Below the pieces are notes generated by a model. The model did not search any database, was not told the origin of the DNA, and saw only the letters and a program-made list of their open reading frames with translations. 64,000 bases of DNA from Encephalitozoon hellem ATCC 50504 (Eukaryota > Microsporidia > Unikaryonidae): positions 97,585 to 161,584 of the forward strand of contig NC_018468.1 in NCBI RefSeq assembly GCF_000277815.2, given 5' to 3'. A program made the translations under genes and the position numbers. Positions 1 to 9,139 of the stretch are shown here, piece after piece. How positions within the stretch are numbered: the stretch's first letter is position 1; each line of letters begins with the position of its first letter.

Positions 1-1115
1 TCGATCTTATCATCCTCTCTGACTAGCGTCGCAGTAAGTCCGAGCTTGCAGTGGTGAGACACTAGCGATAGAACCCTTCTGAACATCATTGCAGGAACAA
101 CATGCACTTCATCAAGAACAAGCAGCCCCCACTCGGTCTTTCGTATGAGATCCATGATCTTCTGTGCCTCGTAAGACCTCTTCCCCGTATACGCAAGCAT
201 TGTATATGTTGTAACAACTATTCCGCAGTCGTCCTTCGGCCATTCCTTATGATCAGAAGTAAATCTTCCCACGTTGTCCGGAGATATGTTTGTGAACTGC
301 TGTGTTTGCTGCCTCCACTGCTCAACAGACACCGCAGACGTGCACAGCACAAGGCAGCTCTTCTTGATCGTGCTTATGGCCGTGATCCCAACAATAGTTT
401 TTCCAGATCCACAAGGCAGCACAATTATTCCCGACCTCGCCCTTCCGTTTCCAAACATCTTGTTGAGACATATCTCCTGATAGGACCGGATAATCGTGGT
501 GGGCTTGAGATCTATTTTGAGGCTTCGGAGCACCTTGTCATTTCTGAAGTCATACTCCTCAATCAATGGATAATCAACCTCGATGCACCTCTTCTTCACC
601 AACTCTACGTCTTCAACCTCTATGGATAGGCCTCCCTTCTCCTTCGGCTTGTCGACAGTGTGCGATCTTATCACTGCATCCTCAGACAGCATCTTGTACA
701 CAGACTCGTTTGCCGCCTCCAAGAAAAAGCTATTTTCCTTCATGACAAGCTTCACTTTCCCATAGCTCAGCGTGCATTCAGTGATAAACACCTTGACAGA
801 CCTTGGGAGGTGGTTCTTGGAAAACCGGTCCAGCGTCTCGATGATGTCTCCGGTCGTCAGCCCAACACTCACAGCAGCATACAGAGAGTATGCTGTGATC
901 TGGAACTCATGTATCTTGAGAGGCCTACTCATGGGCTCTGCAATAGCTATCAGAAAGTCGCTCGCTTGCCGAGAAGACTCCCGGAACGTCTCAAGTATGA
1001 TCAACCCGTCGTAGTTCACCCACATCGGATAGCTCTCGCTGTTCTCCTTGAGAACAAGTTCCTCGTACGGAAACTGATGCTTCGTTGCCTTCTTGGGAAT
1101 CACAAGCTCGTTCAT
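1..1115 (-). CDS. SSL2: TFIIH helicase XPB/Ssl2, N-terminal part (runs off the left edge)
   Basis: Read on the minus strand from ATG 1115, the frame stays open to the window edge for about 371 codons; the rest lies outside. It encodes the XPB/Ssl2/Rad25 subunit of TFIIH, the 3'-5' helicase/translocase used for promoter opening and nucleotide excision repair in the nucleus. Visible landmarks are an N-terminal damage-recognition-like region ([20 protein letters not shown]), a Walker A motif [13 protein letters not shown], a DEVH box ([12 protein letters not shown]) and motif [13 protein letters not shown] near the cut. The acidic N-terminal extension of human XPB is short here, as expected in a reduced genome. 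The start is the first ATG of the frame after a short AT-rich gap. The diverging small ORF at 1184 suggests a shared 68-bp promoter region. Identification is secure; the exact start is less so. Confidence 0.93.
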   Translation of the reverse strand, partial: MNELVIPKKATKHQFPYEELVLKENSESYPMWVNYDGLIILETFRESSRQASDFLIAIAEPMSRPLKIHEFQITAYSLYAAVSVGLTTGDIIETLDRFSKNHLPRSVKVFITECTLSYGKVKLVMKENSFFLEAANESVYKMLSEDAVIRSHTVDKPKEKGGLSIEVEDVELVKKRCIEVDYPLIEEYDFRNDKVLRSLKIDLKPTTIIRSYQEICLNKMFGNGRARSGIIVLPCGSGKTIVGITAISTIKKSCLVLCTSAVSVEQWRQQTQQFTNISPDNVGRFTSDHKEWPKDDCGIVVTTYTMLAYTGKRSYEAQKIMDLIRKTEWGLLVLDEVHVVPAMMFRRVLSLVSHHCKLGLTATLVREDDKI

Positions 1116-1183
1116 GCTTGGGTGATATTCCCCACAGATTTATCTCATTTCTTTCCTAGTTACACAGGAACACAGCATACCCC

Positions 1184-1366
1184 ATGTTTACAATGGACCA
1201 CACGTATTACACAGATGCATTTCTGGATGCATGCCTTCTGGGCTACACAAGCATAGAATTAACTGCTAGCTCGTTCACAAACATAAAAGATGAGGAGATA
1301 GAAGAGGTGCCAATACCCCTTGCAAAAGACCACGCTTTTCCAATAGACTTCGGACTTGGCCCGTAG
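1184..1366 (+). CDS. small hypothetical protein (60 aa)
   Basis: A short ORF of 60 codons lying divergently from the XPB gene. The ATG is immediately preceded by CCCC, the kind of C-rich start-proximal motif seen before many genes in this window, which favours a real gene. The protein is acidic in the middle (DEEIEEVP), has no clear signal peptide or membrane segment, and ends in FPIDFGLGP. An alternative start is Met4. I do not recognise a family. Its size puts it at the level where chance ORFs occur, so support comes mainly from position and the upstream motif. Confidence 0.45.
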   Translation: MFTMDHTYYTDAFLDACLLGYTSIELTASSFTNIKDEEIEEVPIPLAKDHAFPIDFGLGP

Positions 1367-1536
1367 ACCTGCTTTAGAAAGTAAATAATTAAATGCATGT
1401 TTATTCCATTGGAGGAAGAAAGGATATTCTTACAATCAATAAACCTCCTTACATATAACGCAACTATAAACAGATCAAGGTTTTACCTCTTGACATCACC
1501 GCGGCCTATCGAGTACTCAAGCTGTGGGTATTAGCA

Positions 1537-2712
1537 TCACTTCTTTTCATCGTAGCACGAATCACTTGTCAATTCGCTGATCTCCTCCTTCTCTTCATCT
1601 TTGGATTTCTTGGTATCCTTCCTCCTGTAGTCTTTACAGTACTTGATGCATTCGTCCTTCATGCTTGGAGAGTCATATCTATCCATGTCTGCACACATTT
1701 CCCTTGTACACGGCATCTCAGGCTTCTTAGATGGACGGGGTCTAGGGCTTTGGGTATCCGAAGGCTTCCATTCATTTTCGGAATCTTCTGTCGATTCCCA
1801 GCTTTCTTCGTCCCTCTTCGCTCCTCTAGCTCTTCTTCTATCCCCCCGCCTTGGCGAATAATGCTTGCCCCAAGTATCTGGAGAGCCCTTGCCGTAGGGC
1901 CCATTCGGATTGCCCTGTATATCCGGCTGTTCTATACTTCTTTGATGGGGAAACCTCTGTTGACGGTCTAGGATGTTCGTTATTGCTTCATACTTGCTCT
2001 GCTCTATGGGATATATCAGCACGCCGGGAGGAACATCCTTTCCAAGACCAAGAGAAGATCTAGTGCCGCCGTCCTCGTCACAACCTCCTTCTCCCCTACT
2101 GCACGAGGTCAGGCTACCAAGCTTATTCCCTATTTTCTTCAAGCTCCCCTTGAGAGAATCCAGCAAGGACTTCTTCAGCTGATCCAAGTTGAGGTTCTTG
2201 ATGATCTCGTCTGCAATCTTGTCCCGGCATTTCTTATCTTTGCAGTTTTTTTCGTCACTTTCTTCATTGCACGAGGTGTTTCCTCCATTCAGAAGGTCAA
2301 GGCACTTCTGATCAATGCAGCACTCCTTGGCATTCTCGCCTAAGGTCTTTCTACAATTCTCTAGTATGTTCTTGAATTTGCCGAGTTGATCAGCTAAACA
2401 CTTCTTGAGCTGCTCCTTCTTCTCAGACATGTCGCATGCATTTGCATACTGAGAGTTCCCCGGCGGTTGAAGTGCCATGGGGGACATGGCCATCTGCTGG
2501 CCATTTCCAGCTCCCCCCTCGGGCGAGTACGACAGAAGCTGCCCGGGCTTGCTTGGAGGCACACTAATGGTCTGCACCTGGGGTATAGGCCCCATAAACC
2601 CTTGGTCAAAAAGAGGAGAGTTCGATGGGAGAACAGAGTACAACGGGCTTCCTACATCCGTTGCCTCGGCATATCTCCAAAGCACTGCCACCAAACTCAA
2701 TTGTCCTATCAT
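1537..2712 (-). CDS. secreted Cys- and Lys-rich protein, candidate spore wall or surface protein
   Basis: 391 residues. The first ~17 residues (MIGQLSLVAVLWRYAEA) look like a signal peptide. A Pro/Gly/Gln/Met-rich stretch follows (about 20-90), then a Cys/Lys-rich helical section (about 92-215) with many paired cysteines (ECC, KC, DKKC), and then a highly charged Arg/Lys/Asp/Glu tail with further Cys residues near 335-360. The basic runs (RRGDRRRARGAKR) resemble heparin-binding clusters described for Encephalitozoon endospore proteins. This suggests a disulfide-rich spore wall or polar tube associated protein, but I cannot match it to a named SWP, EnP or PTP. It is not EnP1 by position, since EnP1 lies farther left in E. 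cuniculi chromosome I. Function is inferred from composition only. Confidence 0.75.
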   Translation of the reverse strand: MIGQLSLVAVLWRYAEATDVGSPLYSVLPSNSPLFDQGFMGPIPQVQTISVPPSKPGQLLSYSPEGGAGNGQQMAMSPMALQPPGNSQYANACDMSEKKEQLKKCLADQLGKFKNILENCRKTLGENAKECCIDQKCLDLLNGGNTSCNEESDEKNCKDKKCRDKIADEIIKNLNLDQLKKSLLDSLKGSLKKIGNKLGSLTSCSRGEGGCDEDGGTRSSLGLGKDVPPGVLIYPIEQSKYEAITNILDRQQRFPHQRSIEQPDIQGNPNGPYGKGSPDTWGKHYSPRRGDRRRARGAKRDEESWESTEDSENEWKPSDTQSPRPRPSKKPEMPCTREMCADMDRYDSPSMKDECIKYCKDYRRKDTKKSKDEEKEEISELTSDSCYDEKK

Positions 2713-2837
2713 TTGGTGTTTTGTTTATCAGGCACTCATCTGCCTCATAGATATCAAATATTTCTGTAACCAGTTTCATTCAAAGAAAGGTGTTTCAAGG
2801 ATTCATCATAACTAGCAGAACAGTTCATAAACTTTTA

Positions 2838-3755
2838 TTATTTCTTCACTATCTTTGCATAGAAAAACCCATCCATATTGTGGACGTGTGGATAGATCCT
2901 TCTAGCCATCTTAAGAGACCCGTTGTAGTTCCTTCCCTTGAAGCTCATGAACCCGTCCTTCCCAATATCAACCTCGCACTGCGCCATCTTGGCAGAGGGG
3001 CGTTTTGTGAGAAGGTAGTTGACAACCTCCTCATTCTCCTTAACAAGTACAGAGCATGTGGAATACACCAGTATCCCCCCAGGCCTTAGCATATCAAACC
3101 CATGAAGTATGAGCTCCTTTTGTAATGTGGCCATTCTGTCTATTTCACTTTTTGTCCTGCTGGTCTTCACAGAGGGGTCTTTCGATATCACCCCAGTTCC
3201 AGAGCAGGGCGCATCCAGCAAAACCCTATCCACCTTCCCGACATTCACCTTCCGGCCATCCATATTCATCACTATGCAGTTCCGGACCCCCATCCTCTGT
3301 ATGTTGCTTTTCAGCCCTGCAATCCTCTCCTCATTCACATCATTTGCATAAATCACCCCTGTATTCTCCATCAATGCTGCAATGTGCGTTGTTTTTCCTC
3401 CGGGCGCCGCACACAGGTCAACAACACTCAGGCCTTCCTTCAGCTCCATATTAAGGACAGGAAGCATCGATGCAGCCCCTTGAAGACAATAGTACCCCGC
3501 AAGATATTCGGGAGTTGCCCCAATAGGCACAGACGACTTGAAGATCACACATCCGCTATCAATCCAGCTAAGATCGTCAAGATCCACCCCCCTTCCCCGC
3601 AAAAGCTTCGAAACATCTTTTCTGCGCTTCAGAAGAGTGTTTATTCGTATGGTCGTCGGCCTCTGCTTTTCACTTTCCTCTATAAAAACCTCTGCTTCTT
3701 TGCGCGGAAACAACTCGCATATCTTTTCCAGAAGATATTCGTTGTACGTATCCAT
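2838..3755 (-). CDS. NOP2: Nop2/NSUN-family rRNA m5C methyltransferase
   Basis: A SAM-dependent RNA cytosine-5 methyltransferase of the NOL1/Nop2/Sun family, expected to act in the nucleolus on large-subunit rRNA. Motifs run in the family order: an N-terminal RPTTIRINTL segment, PEYLAGYYCLQGAASMLPV typical of Nop2 itself, the SAM loop VDLCAAPGGKTTHIAALM, DAPCSGTGVI with one active-site Cys, SVKTSRTKSEID, and the STCSV motif with the second Cys. At about 305 residues it is only the catalytic core; the long basic N-terminus of yeast Nop2 is missing. The frame opens further to ATG 3827, but I prefer ATG 3755: it begins at the family's conserved LLEKICELFP segment and is preceded by GCCCTCTA. Confidence in the family is high; assignment to Nop2 rather than another NSUN rests on the YCLQGAAS and SVKTSRT segments. 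Confidence 0.92.
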   Translation of the reverse strand: MDTYNEYLLEKICELFPRKEAEVFIEESEKQRPTTIRINTLLKRRKDVSKLLRGRGVDLDDLSWIDSGCVIFKSSVPIGATPEYLAGYYCLQGAASMLPVLNMELKEGLSVVDLCAAPGGKTTHIAALMENTGVIYANDVNEERIAGLKSNIQRMGVRNCIVMNMDGRKVNVGKVDRVLLDAPCSGTGVISKDPSVKTSRTKSEIDRMATLQKELILHGFDMLRPGGILVYSTCSVLVKENEEVVNYLLTKRPSAKMAQCEVDIGKDGFMSFKGRNYNGSLKMARRIYPHVHNMDGFFYAKIVKK

Positions 3756-3845
3756 TAGAGGGCAATTTTTTCTGCAAAAAATCGTTCCTCCACTTGCTAG
3801 TCTAAACTCAAAGAATTTAATCATCACAGCTCCTCAACACTTCAG

Positions 3846-5285
3846 TCATTTCTTGAACAGAACACCAGCCGTTCTACAGAATACAACCTCCTCCCGGATG
3901 TTTCCAACATGTCTTGCAGGCGGCGTGGTAACCCCCTGCCCAAAATCATGCAGGCTGGCCTCGAGCCTTTGCTCATTGTAGCTGAGATTCTTGTAGTATT
4001 TGTTATAGTACTGCCTTAGATCCCCAGAGGTCTTCGATGGAAAGTATGTTGCCATCAGAATCCAGTTCTTGCTGTAGTATGGAAAGTATATGGCAAACAC
4101 CTGCCTCTCATCTATTGTCCATTTCCTCAGCACATCCTCTTTGCTGATAGAAACCCTTCTTGGTGCTGCAAGTGCGACAGTACTTGTGCCCTCGCTAGAT
4201 GGTAGAACAAACTTCATATAGTATCTGAAAAACATCTTTAGGTCTTTCTCAGACTTGTTTATCAGTGGTTGGTACCTTCCCCACGATTTCCCGAACATCC
4301 TGAAGTGCTGAATAAATACGTTTCTTTCATATTCTGACCACCTGCTCTCAATTATAAGCTTGACCTCAGAGTCAGAGATCCTTCCAGACTTGTGCTTTAT
4401 GTACGAGTAGGTCTTGTCTTTCATCATATAATACTTCAGGATGCACTTCCCTGTTTCCAAGTGGGGTGCCGCCTCCTTAATCTTCTTGAAGTTGTTTCCA
4501 TACTTGCAGATAAGCTCAGAAACCTGCTTGTCCTCTTCTTCAGTGAACCCAGTTTCCGGAATCTCTGGAATGTGAGGAATGATATTCATAGGTGCCTTGG
4601 CAGGCCTGTTGCAAATCTCAGGAATCTCGGCTCTGTTGCTTTCCGTTCTTTTCAAAAGCATGTCTCTTTGGTCGGTAATGTATTGCAGAACCTTCTCATC
4701 ATCCTTTTGCATCGTTGGAAACACTCTCCTTAGAAAATATCTATATCTACAATCATCTGTGTCAGAGGGCAAAGACTCCCTGCTGCTGCCTTCACCTTTG
4801 TCTTCAGCCAATTCTTTTCTCTTCCTACCGCTTGTTCTTCTTTCATCCTCTATCTTTCTTTTTGTTTTTCTATCAGAATCTGCCCTTTCTTCTATAAATC
4901 TTTCCCTATCATCCGTCTCTTCCTTTATGCCAGGAGACCCAGGCCTTACGTCTCTAGAGCCTTTCTCCGTCATTGAAGAGGAGCTCGACGACTTAAATCC
5001 AATGGTCTTGAGCCCCAGATTCCCCTCAAAAAAACAGAGTACGGGCACTATCTCATTCCCCGGGATGTCAATCACAACACTTCCAACTACATCGTTCAAT
5101 AGCATGGTCTCTATCTTCGCAATATCAATCTCTTGGCCTTCTATCTCAGAACCATGCAAGCGGCACAAGGCCTCATTGACTATCCTGTTCTTTAGTGGAT
5201 TCTTGTTTCTTCTCGCCACATGTCCTGCCCCATTCTTGCCCCTAGAATCATCTCTTAGATTCCTTGCTGCCTCACTACTCTCCAT
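3846..5285 (-). CDS. triple SANT/Myb-domain chromatin protein
   Basis: 479 residues from the ATG at 5285 (the frame opens to 5339, but that would run into the RBX1 promoter). Residues about 75-190 are Ser- and charge-rich low complexity. Three SANT-like helical repeats follow, one beginning [17 protein letters not shown], one [20 protein letters not shown] and one [20 protein letters not shown], each ending in a YY/RYY helix. This arrangement resembles corepressor proteins of the NCoR/Snt1 type that scaffold histone deacetylase complexes. Whether it is a true Snt1 homologue cannot be decided by eye; other SANT factors such as Ada2- or Swi3-like proteins have different companion domains that I do not see. 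Its start faces RBX1 across a 57-bp gap that must hold both promoters. Confidence 0.85.
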   Translation of the reverse strand: MESSEAARNLRDDSRGKNGAGHVARRNKNPLKNRIVNEALCRLHGSEIEGQEIDIAKIETMLLNDVVGSVVIDIPGNEIVPVLCFFEGNLGLKTIGFKSSSSSSMTEKGSRDVRPGSPGIKEETDDRERFIEERADSDRKTKRKIEDERRTSGRKRKELAEDKGEGSSRESLPSDTDDCRYRYFLRRVFPTMQKDDEKVLQYITDQRDMLLKRTESNRAEIPEICNRPAKAPMNIIPHIPEIPETGFTEEEDKQVSELICKYGNNFKKIKEAAPHLETGKCILKYYMMKDKTYSYIKHKSGRISDSEVKLIIESRWSEYERNVFIQHFRMFGKSWGRYQPLINKSEKDLKMFFRYYMKFVLPSSEGTSTVALAAPRRVSISKEDVLRKWTIDERQVFAIYFPYYSKNWILMATYFPSKTSGDLRQYYNKYYKNLSYNEQRLEASLHDFGQGVTTPPARHVGNIREEVVFCRTAGVLFKK

Positions 5286-5342
5286 CTTAATCCCAGAACA
5301 GTGTCTAAGGGGCAAGGAAATAAACCCCTCAATATACAATCC
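5286..5342. promoter_or_regulatory. divergent intergenic promoter between SANT protein and RBX1
   Basis: A 57-bp gap separating two divergently transcribed genes. It contains GGGGCAAGG (CCCC on the other strand) and CCCC at about 5325-5329, one C-rich motif within ~50 bp of each start, plus AT-rich AATAAAC and AATATACAA. This is the compact promoter form usual for Encephalitozoon, where short C-rich triplets precede start codons. Assignment is by position and motif only. Confidence 0.4.
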
Positions 5343-5621
5343 ATGGAGAATAAGGAAATAATAAAGCTGAAGAAGTGGAACCTGGTCGCTCTGTGGTCTC
5401 TAGACATGAAGATCGAGACCTGTGCAATATGCAGGAACCATATAATGGACACATGTGTGGAATGCCAGAATGGCATTATAAGCAATGATGAATGCAAAGT
5501 GTCGTGGGGTGTCTGCAACCATGCATTCCACACACACTGCATAACAAGATGGCTAAGCTCCAAAAACGTTTGCCCCTTAGACACAAAGAAGTGGGTCTAC
5601 TACAACCCAGAGGAAAAATAA
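5343..5621 (+). CDS. RBX1: RING-H2 protein RBX1/Hrt1 (SCF ubiquitin ligase subunit)
   Basis: 92 residues from ATG 5343, which gives the standard RBX1 N-terminus ([13 protein letters not shown], the cullin-binding beta strand). The RING-H2 follows with the full set of zinc ligands: [16 protein letters not shown], then [18 protein letters not shown], then CPLD. The [15 protein letters not shown] block is nearly identical to animal and yeast RBX1, so this is RBX1 rather than the related APC11. It recruits the E2 enzyme to cullin-RING ligases. An F-box/WD40 protein elsewhere in the window (37000-38226) is a likely partner. The longer frame opening at 5301 would read through the divergent promoter and is less likely. 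Confidence 0.95.
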   Translation: MENKEIIKLKKWNLVALWSLDMKIETCAICRNHIMDTCVECQNGIISNDECKVSWGVCNHAFHTHCITRWLSSKNVCPLDTKKWVYYNPEEK

Positions 5622-5681
5622 AATGCAAATAGAGTTTACTAACTTCTACCCAGCTAGTGGTGTCTTATTCTGAACGAGCCT

Positions 5682-6296
5682 TTAGCTCTTTTTTTTTCTT
5701 GGTGCCCCATATCTTTCTTTGAGTTCCAAAGCCTTTGCTCTATAGGCCTCGTCAAGCCTTCTCTTGTACTCAAGGATCTTTTCCTTGCAAATCCTTCTAT
5801 ACGCCTCTTGTTTTTCCTGAAGCTTCTCATCATACCGCTTTTTAAGATTCTCTATTTCTACCTTTTGCTTGGCTTCCATCTCTCGCCTTATCTCAGACAT
5901 CTCCTTTTCCATTGCCTTTATTAGCTTTCTTCGAGCCCTCAATGTTTTTCCATGCATCTCTTTCAGCTCCTCAAATTCCTTCTGGATCCTAAACAGTACG
6001 TCGTCTCCCCTGTTCTTCGCCCTGTCTTCACCAGCAGCCGGCTCTTGGCTATCGTCCAAAATAAAATCCTTGAAAACAACCTTTCCCCTACCTACATCCC
6101 TGGATCCAATTCCATTCAGCAATTCCTGCTCTGAGACATCATTTCCTTTGCCAGCACTTGCACCCTTTCTATCCCCATCTTTACCTCCATCCTTCACTCC
6201 GTCCAGCCTATTTGTGATGTTCGAAAGCACATTTCTCTTACGAATCCTGACTCTCTCGTCAAATACACCCTCACCATCGTCAGACAGAAAGTCCAT
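5682..6296 (-). CDS. hypothetical coiled-coil protein
   Basis: 204 residues. The N-terminal ~100 residues are polar and low complexity (DGGKDGDRKGASAGKG), with short acidic blocks. The C-terminal half, from about residue 95, is a continuous Glu/Lys/Arg-rich coiled coil with heptad spacing, ending in PRKKKS. No catalytic motif, signal peptide or membrane segment is visible. The family is not recognised; a nuclear or cytoskeletal scaffold role would be a guess. The gene is followed at 60 bp by the convergent RBX1 gene. Confidence 0.75.
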   Translation of the reverse strand: MDFLSDDGEGVFDERVRIRKRNVLSNITNRLDGVKDGGKDGDRKGASAGKGNDVSEQELLNGIGSRDVGRGKVVFKDFILDDSQEPAAGEDRAKNRGDDVLFRIQKEFEELKEMHGKTLRARRKLIKAMEKEMSEIRREMEAKQKVEIENLKKRYDEKLQEKQEAYRRICKEKILEYKRRLDEAYRAKALELKERYGAPRKKKS

Positions 6297-6654
6297 TCCA
6301 AGGGGTCCTCTTTTGTTACCTTAGGAAGAATAGACTAGGCCTTACCTAACCAAAACACGCAAAAAACTTAAAAATATTAATAATGAAGTCTTCAGATTAC
6401 AGAATATGCACATGCAACAAGGGCAAACCTTTAACTCAAAGAGCGCAGTGCATCGGAAGGTTTTCCATTCAAGGTACATCGAATAGGTGGAAAATCAAGG
6501 TTAGACATCGTTAGATGCTGGAATGGACTTCCTTTTATCTGTAATGGTCATCATGAGACTTTAAGGGGGGATTCGTCAGACGCTTTAATATTTGAGACTA
6601 TTTAATTTTCAAAAATTTCAGGCTTGGGAACTTACAGGCAGGCTTGTGCATCAC
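6297..6654. other. long AT-rich intergenic gap, no gene identified
   Basis: 358 bp without an ORF of 60 codons, long for this chromosome. It must include the promoter of the coiled-coil gene at 5682-6296 and the 3' region of the gene at 6655-7251. It contains a run of G (GGGGGG near 6567), AT-rich stretches near 6360-6385 and 6586-6620, and on the minus strand AAATTTTTGA (6609-6618), which resembles an Sm-binding site. I could not fold a convincing tRNA or match a known snRNA. Confidence 0.35.
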
Positions 6655-7251
6655 TCATGCAAGCAGCACAAACCTTAGCAAGATGTAGAAAAAACACACC
6701 ATAAAGAAAAACAGCAGAATAAAGGACAGGAAGAACACTGCTCCTCCAATAAGAGTAGAGACAAAAGACCCCCTCTTTTCTCCGTTTCGAAACACCTTCT
6801 TCTGCAGATCTGCATTGTATACCAGGTCGAGCTCGCTTCCTATGTACACAGCCCTCACCATGGTTCCAGAATGCGGGGGCTCGCAGGCGCCATCCCTCAG
6901 ACTATCCATTGCATCTTCCTTTCCCCGCAAGAGGTTGCTTTTTTGGATGTCCTTAAATATCCTGAGGTACAGAGGATTCTTAACAACCTCGAAATACAAG
7001 ATGTCTTTGACCTCGTTTCTGGTAGAGGGATCCTTCAGTTTGTATATCCGAATTGCCCCGGAAACCGTATATCTCATACTAACAATGCTGCTTGCTAGAT
7101 ACACGTGCTTGGTGTTCTCACATACCAAAATACAAAAAACAACAGACCCTGTGCTTGACAGGAGCTCCTCATACGTCTCCAGTGTCAGCGGATCCACATT
7201 CTTGAGGTCCTCTGTGTGAATCACTTCCCCATTCTTCACAAACACCAGCAT
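6655..7251 (-). CDS. hypothetical protein with C-terminal membrane anchor
   Basis: 198 residues with no N-terminal signal peptide and one strongly hydrophobic C-terminal segment (about 167-197, rich in Phe/Leu/Ile: GAVFFLSFILLFFFMVCFFY). This is the layout of a tail-anchored protein with its body in the cytosol. The soluble part has alternating strand-like segments (VFCILVCENTKHVYLASS, GAIRIYKL) and could be a small beta domain. No SNARE heptads are visible. The family is not recognised. Confidence 0.72.
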   Translation of the reverse strand: MLVFVKNGEVIHTEDLKNVDPLTLETYEELLSSTGSVVFCILVCENTKHVYLASSIVSMRYTVSGAIRIYKLKDPSTRNEVKDILYFEVVKNPLYLRIFKDIQKSNLLRGKEDAMDSLRDGACEPPHSGTMVRAVYIGSELDLVYNADLQKKVFRNGEKRGSFVSTLIGGAVFFLSFILLFFFMVCFFYILLRFVLLA

Positions 7252-7363
7252 CTACTATGGGCTCTGTCATGTTTGCACGAAATTTTAATGTTTATGTGCA
7301 ACATTCTGCATTCAAGTCATCTAGACATCATGCAATTCATTTCATATGGTTGACACCTCAGCT

Positions 7364-7645
7364 TCATTCCTTCACCACCGTCCCAATAACACTACCAAGT
7401 AGCAATTCCTTATTTACGTGGGGATGTGCCTTGTTGAATGCATCAGTGCAGTCCCTTCCAGCATGCTTCATTATGACATCTATGCCGCCGGGATGTAGGC
7501 GAAGGAAGTCGGTAACATCGTACACCACGCCATCCATTATGATCCAGCAGTCATCCACCTTGTCATGCCTCGACACCTCTTCCACAGTAAATGTCCTAAA
7601 GGATGGGGCTCTGCGTTTTTCCCTAGACCATCTTATCAGATTCAT
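7364..7645 (-). CDS. cytochrome b5-like heme-binding protein
   Basis: 93 residues, essentially one cytochrome b5 domain. The heme-ligand motif HPGG (FLRLHPGGIDVIMKHAGRD) and the second histidine in AFNKAHPHV are both present, as are the strand WIIMDGVVYDVTDF and the typical N-terminal (T)VEEVSRHDK. The first ~20 residues are basic and there is no membrane tail, so it is probably soluble or part of a complex. In other eukaryotes such domains donate electrons to lipid desaturases and hydroxylases. Its start is 51 bp from the divergent RtcB start. Family assignment is secure; the redox partner is unknown. Confidence 0.9.
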   Translation of the reverse strand: MNLIRWSREKRRAPSFRTFTVEEVSRHDKVDDCWIIMDGVVYDVTDFLRLHPGGIDVIMKHAGRDCTDAFNKAHPHVNKELLLGSVIGTVVKE

Positions 7646-7695
7646 CAGAGGCTTGGGGCATGAAATACTATTGATTAAGCAAATTTTGTCCCTTA

Positions 7696-9129
7696 ATGGA
7701 GGGCATAGACCAAACTGACCTCTGCATCAAGGTTAGTCCGTTGTTTAATGCGTCCATGAAGACCTCTGCAACTATATATGTTGATGAAGAGCTGAGAAAG
7801 CCGGTGATGGAAGAGCTAGATGCTGGTGCGAGTATATCCTCTATTGGGCAAATATCTGATGTTTGTTCCTTGCCAGGGCTTATTGGAGATGTCATAGGAT
7901 TACCAGACATACACACTGGGTATGGATTTCCGATCGGGTGTGTTGCGGCATTTGACATTAACAATCCCGAATCTGTTGTAAGTCCGGGAGGGGTAGGGTA
8001 CGACATCAACTGTGGGGTCAGAGCACTGAGGACTAACCTCGACATAAAATGCTTGAAAGAAAAGGCGGAATCTCTCGCGGACGAATTGTTTGGGATAATA
8101 CCCACAGGAATGGGAAGCGACAAAAGATCGAGGATAAGCTTAGGCACACTGAACTCGATCCTAGACCAAGGATTGGACTATCTGTTGAAATCGAAGGAGA
8201 TACCTGATGAGGATGTCGAATATTGTGAAAGCAATGGCCATATGGATGGAGACAGCCGCCTGATCAACCAGAAATCAAAGGGGAGGGGGCTGAACCAGCT
8301 CGGGACTCTTGGATCTGGGAACCATTACTTAGAAGTGCAGTATGTTGATGAGGTATACAATGCAGAGAAGGCAGAAGTAATGGGGATAAGAAAGGACCAA
8401 ATAGTACTGATGATCCATACTGGGAGCAGAGGTCTTGGGCATGGAGTGTGCCACGACTCATTAATGAAAATGGCGGGAAAGAACGCCGATCACTCCCAAC
8501 TTGCATGTTCTCCCTACAGTTCTAAGGAATCCCAGGAATATCTTCTATCCATGGGATGTGCAGCAAACTTTGCCTTTGTCAACAGGGCCGTGATAACCAA
8601 GAAGGCCAGGCAGGCATTTGAGAAGGTGTTTCCTGGATCAAGACTCGACTTGATTTATGATGTTTGCCATAACATTGCAAAGGTAGAGAGCCATAGGTCC
8701 CATGGAATGGAATATGATGCCATTGTACATAGGAAAGGAGCATCAAGAGCATTTCCCCCAGGACACCCGGATATTCCATGGAAGTACAAGGAGATAGGGC
8801 AGCCGGTGATAGTGGGGGGATCCATGGGGACATACAGTTACATCCTATGTGGCTCCGAGAAATCCATGGAGTTGAGCTTTGGATCTACATGCCACGGGGC
8901 AGGTCGCGTCCTCTCTAGAAGCAGATCGAAGGACCTGTTTACTCACAAGAACGTGTGCGATCTCCTAAGGAGTCAAGACATAGTATTCAGATGCCCCAAC
9001 GATCCCGGGATGGTTGAGGAATCACCTGGATGCTACAAGGACATCAATAGAGTTGTTGACTTAAGCGATAGAATTGGACTGACAGAGAAAGTTTGTCGGA
9101 TGAAGCCATGTCTGGTTATTAAAGGATGA
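7696..9129 (+). CDS. RTCB: RNA-splicing ligase RtcB homologue (tRNA ligase)
   Basis: 477 residues, co-linear with human RTCB/HSPC117. It joins 2',3'-cyclic phosphate and 5'-OH RNA ends with GTP and Mn2+ in tRNA splicing. Metal and guanylate-binding landmarks are all visible: GYDINCGVRALRTN with the metal-binding Cys near residue 106, GTLGSGNHYLEVQ, HTGSRGLGH, the VHRKGASRAFPPGHP loop, GGSMGTYSYIL, and TCHGAGRVLSRSR containing the histidine that is guanylylated. The usual C-terminal end (CLVIKG) is intact. The ATG follows GTCCCTTA. Its stop lies 10 bp from the convergent stop of the subtilisin gene. Identification is very secure. Confidence 0.97.
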   Translation: MEGIDQTDLCIKVSPLFNASMKTSATIYVDEELRKPVMEELDAGASISSIGQISDVCSLPGLIGDVIGLPDIHTGYGFPIGCVAAFDINNPESVVSPGGVGYDINCGVRALRTNLDIKCLKEKAESLADELFGIIPTGMGSDKRSRISLGTLNSILDQGLDYLLKSKEIPDEDVEYCESNGHMDGDSRLINQKSKGRGLNQLGTLGSGNHYLEVQYVDEVYNAEKAEVMGIRKDQIVLMIHTGSRGLGHGVCHDSLMKMAGKNADHSQLACSPYSSKESQEYLLSMGCAANFAFVNRAVITKKARQAFEKVFPGSRLDLIYDVCHNIAKVESHRSHGMEYDAIVHRKGASRAFPPGHPDIPWKYKEIGQPVIVGGSMGTYSYILCGSEKSMELSFGSTCHGAGRVLSRSRSKDLFTHKNVCDLLRSQDIVFRCPNDPGMVEESPGCYKDINRVVDLSDRIGLTEKVCRMKPCLVIKG

Positions 9130-9139
9130 TGCTAAGTCG

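Noticed and set aside
102..1256. Plus-strand ORFs of 60-198 codons at the left edge
   Set aside because: They lie on the opposite strand of the XPB coding frame, which has clear helicase motifs; their translations show no domains.
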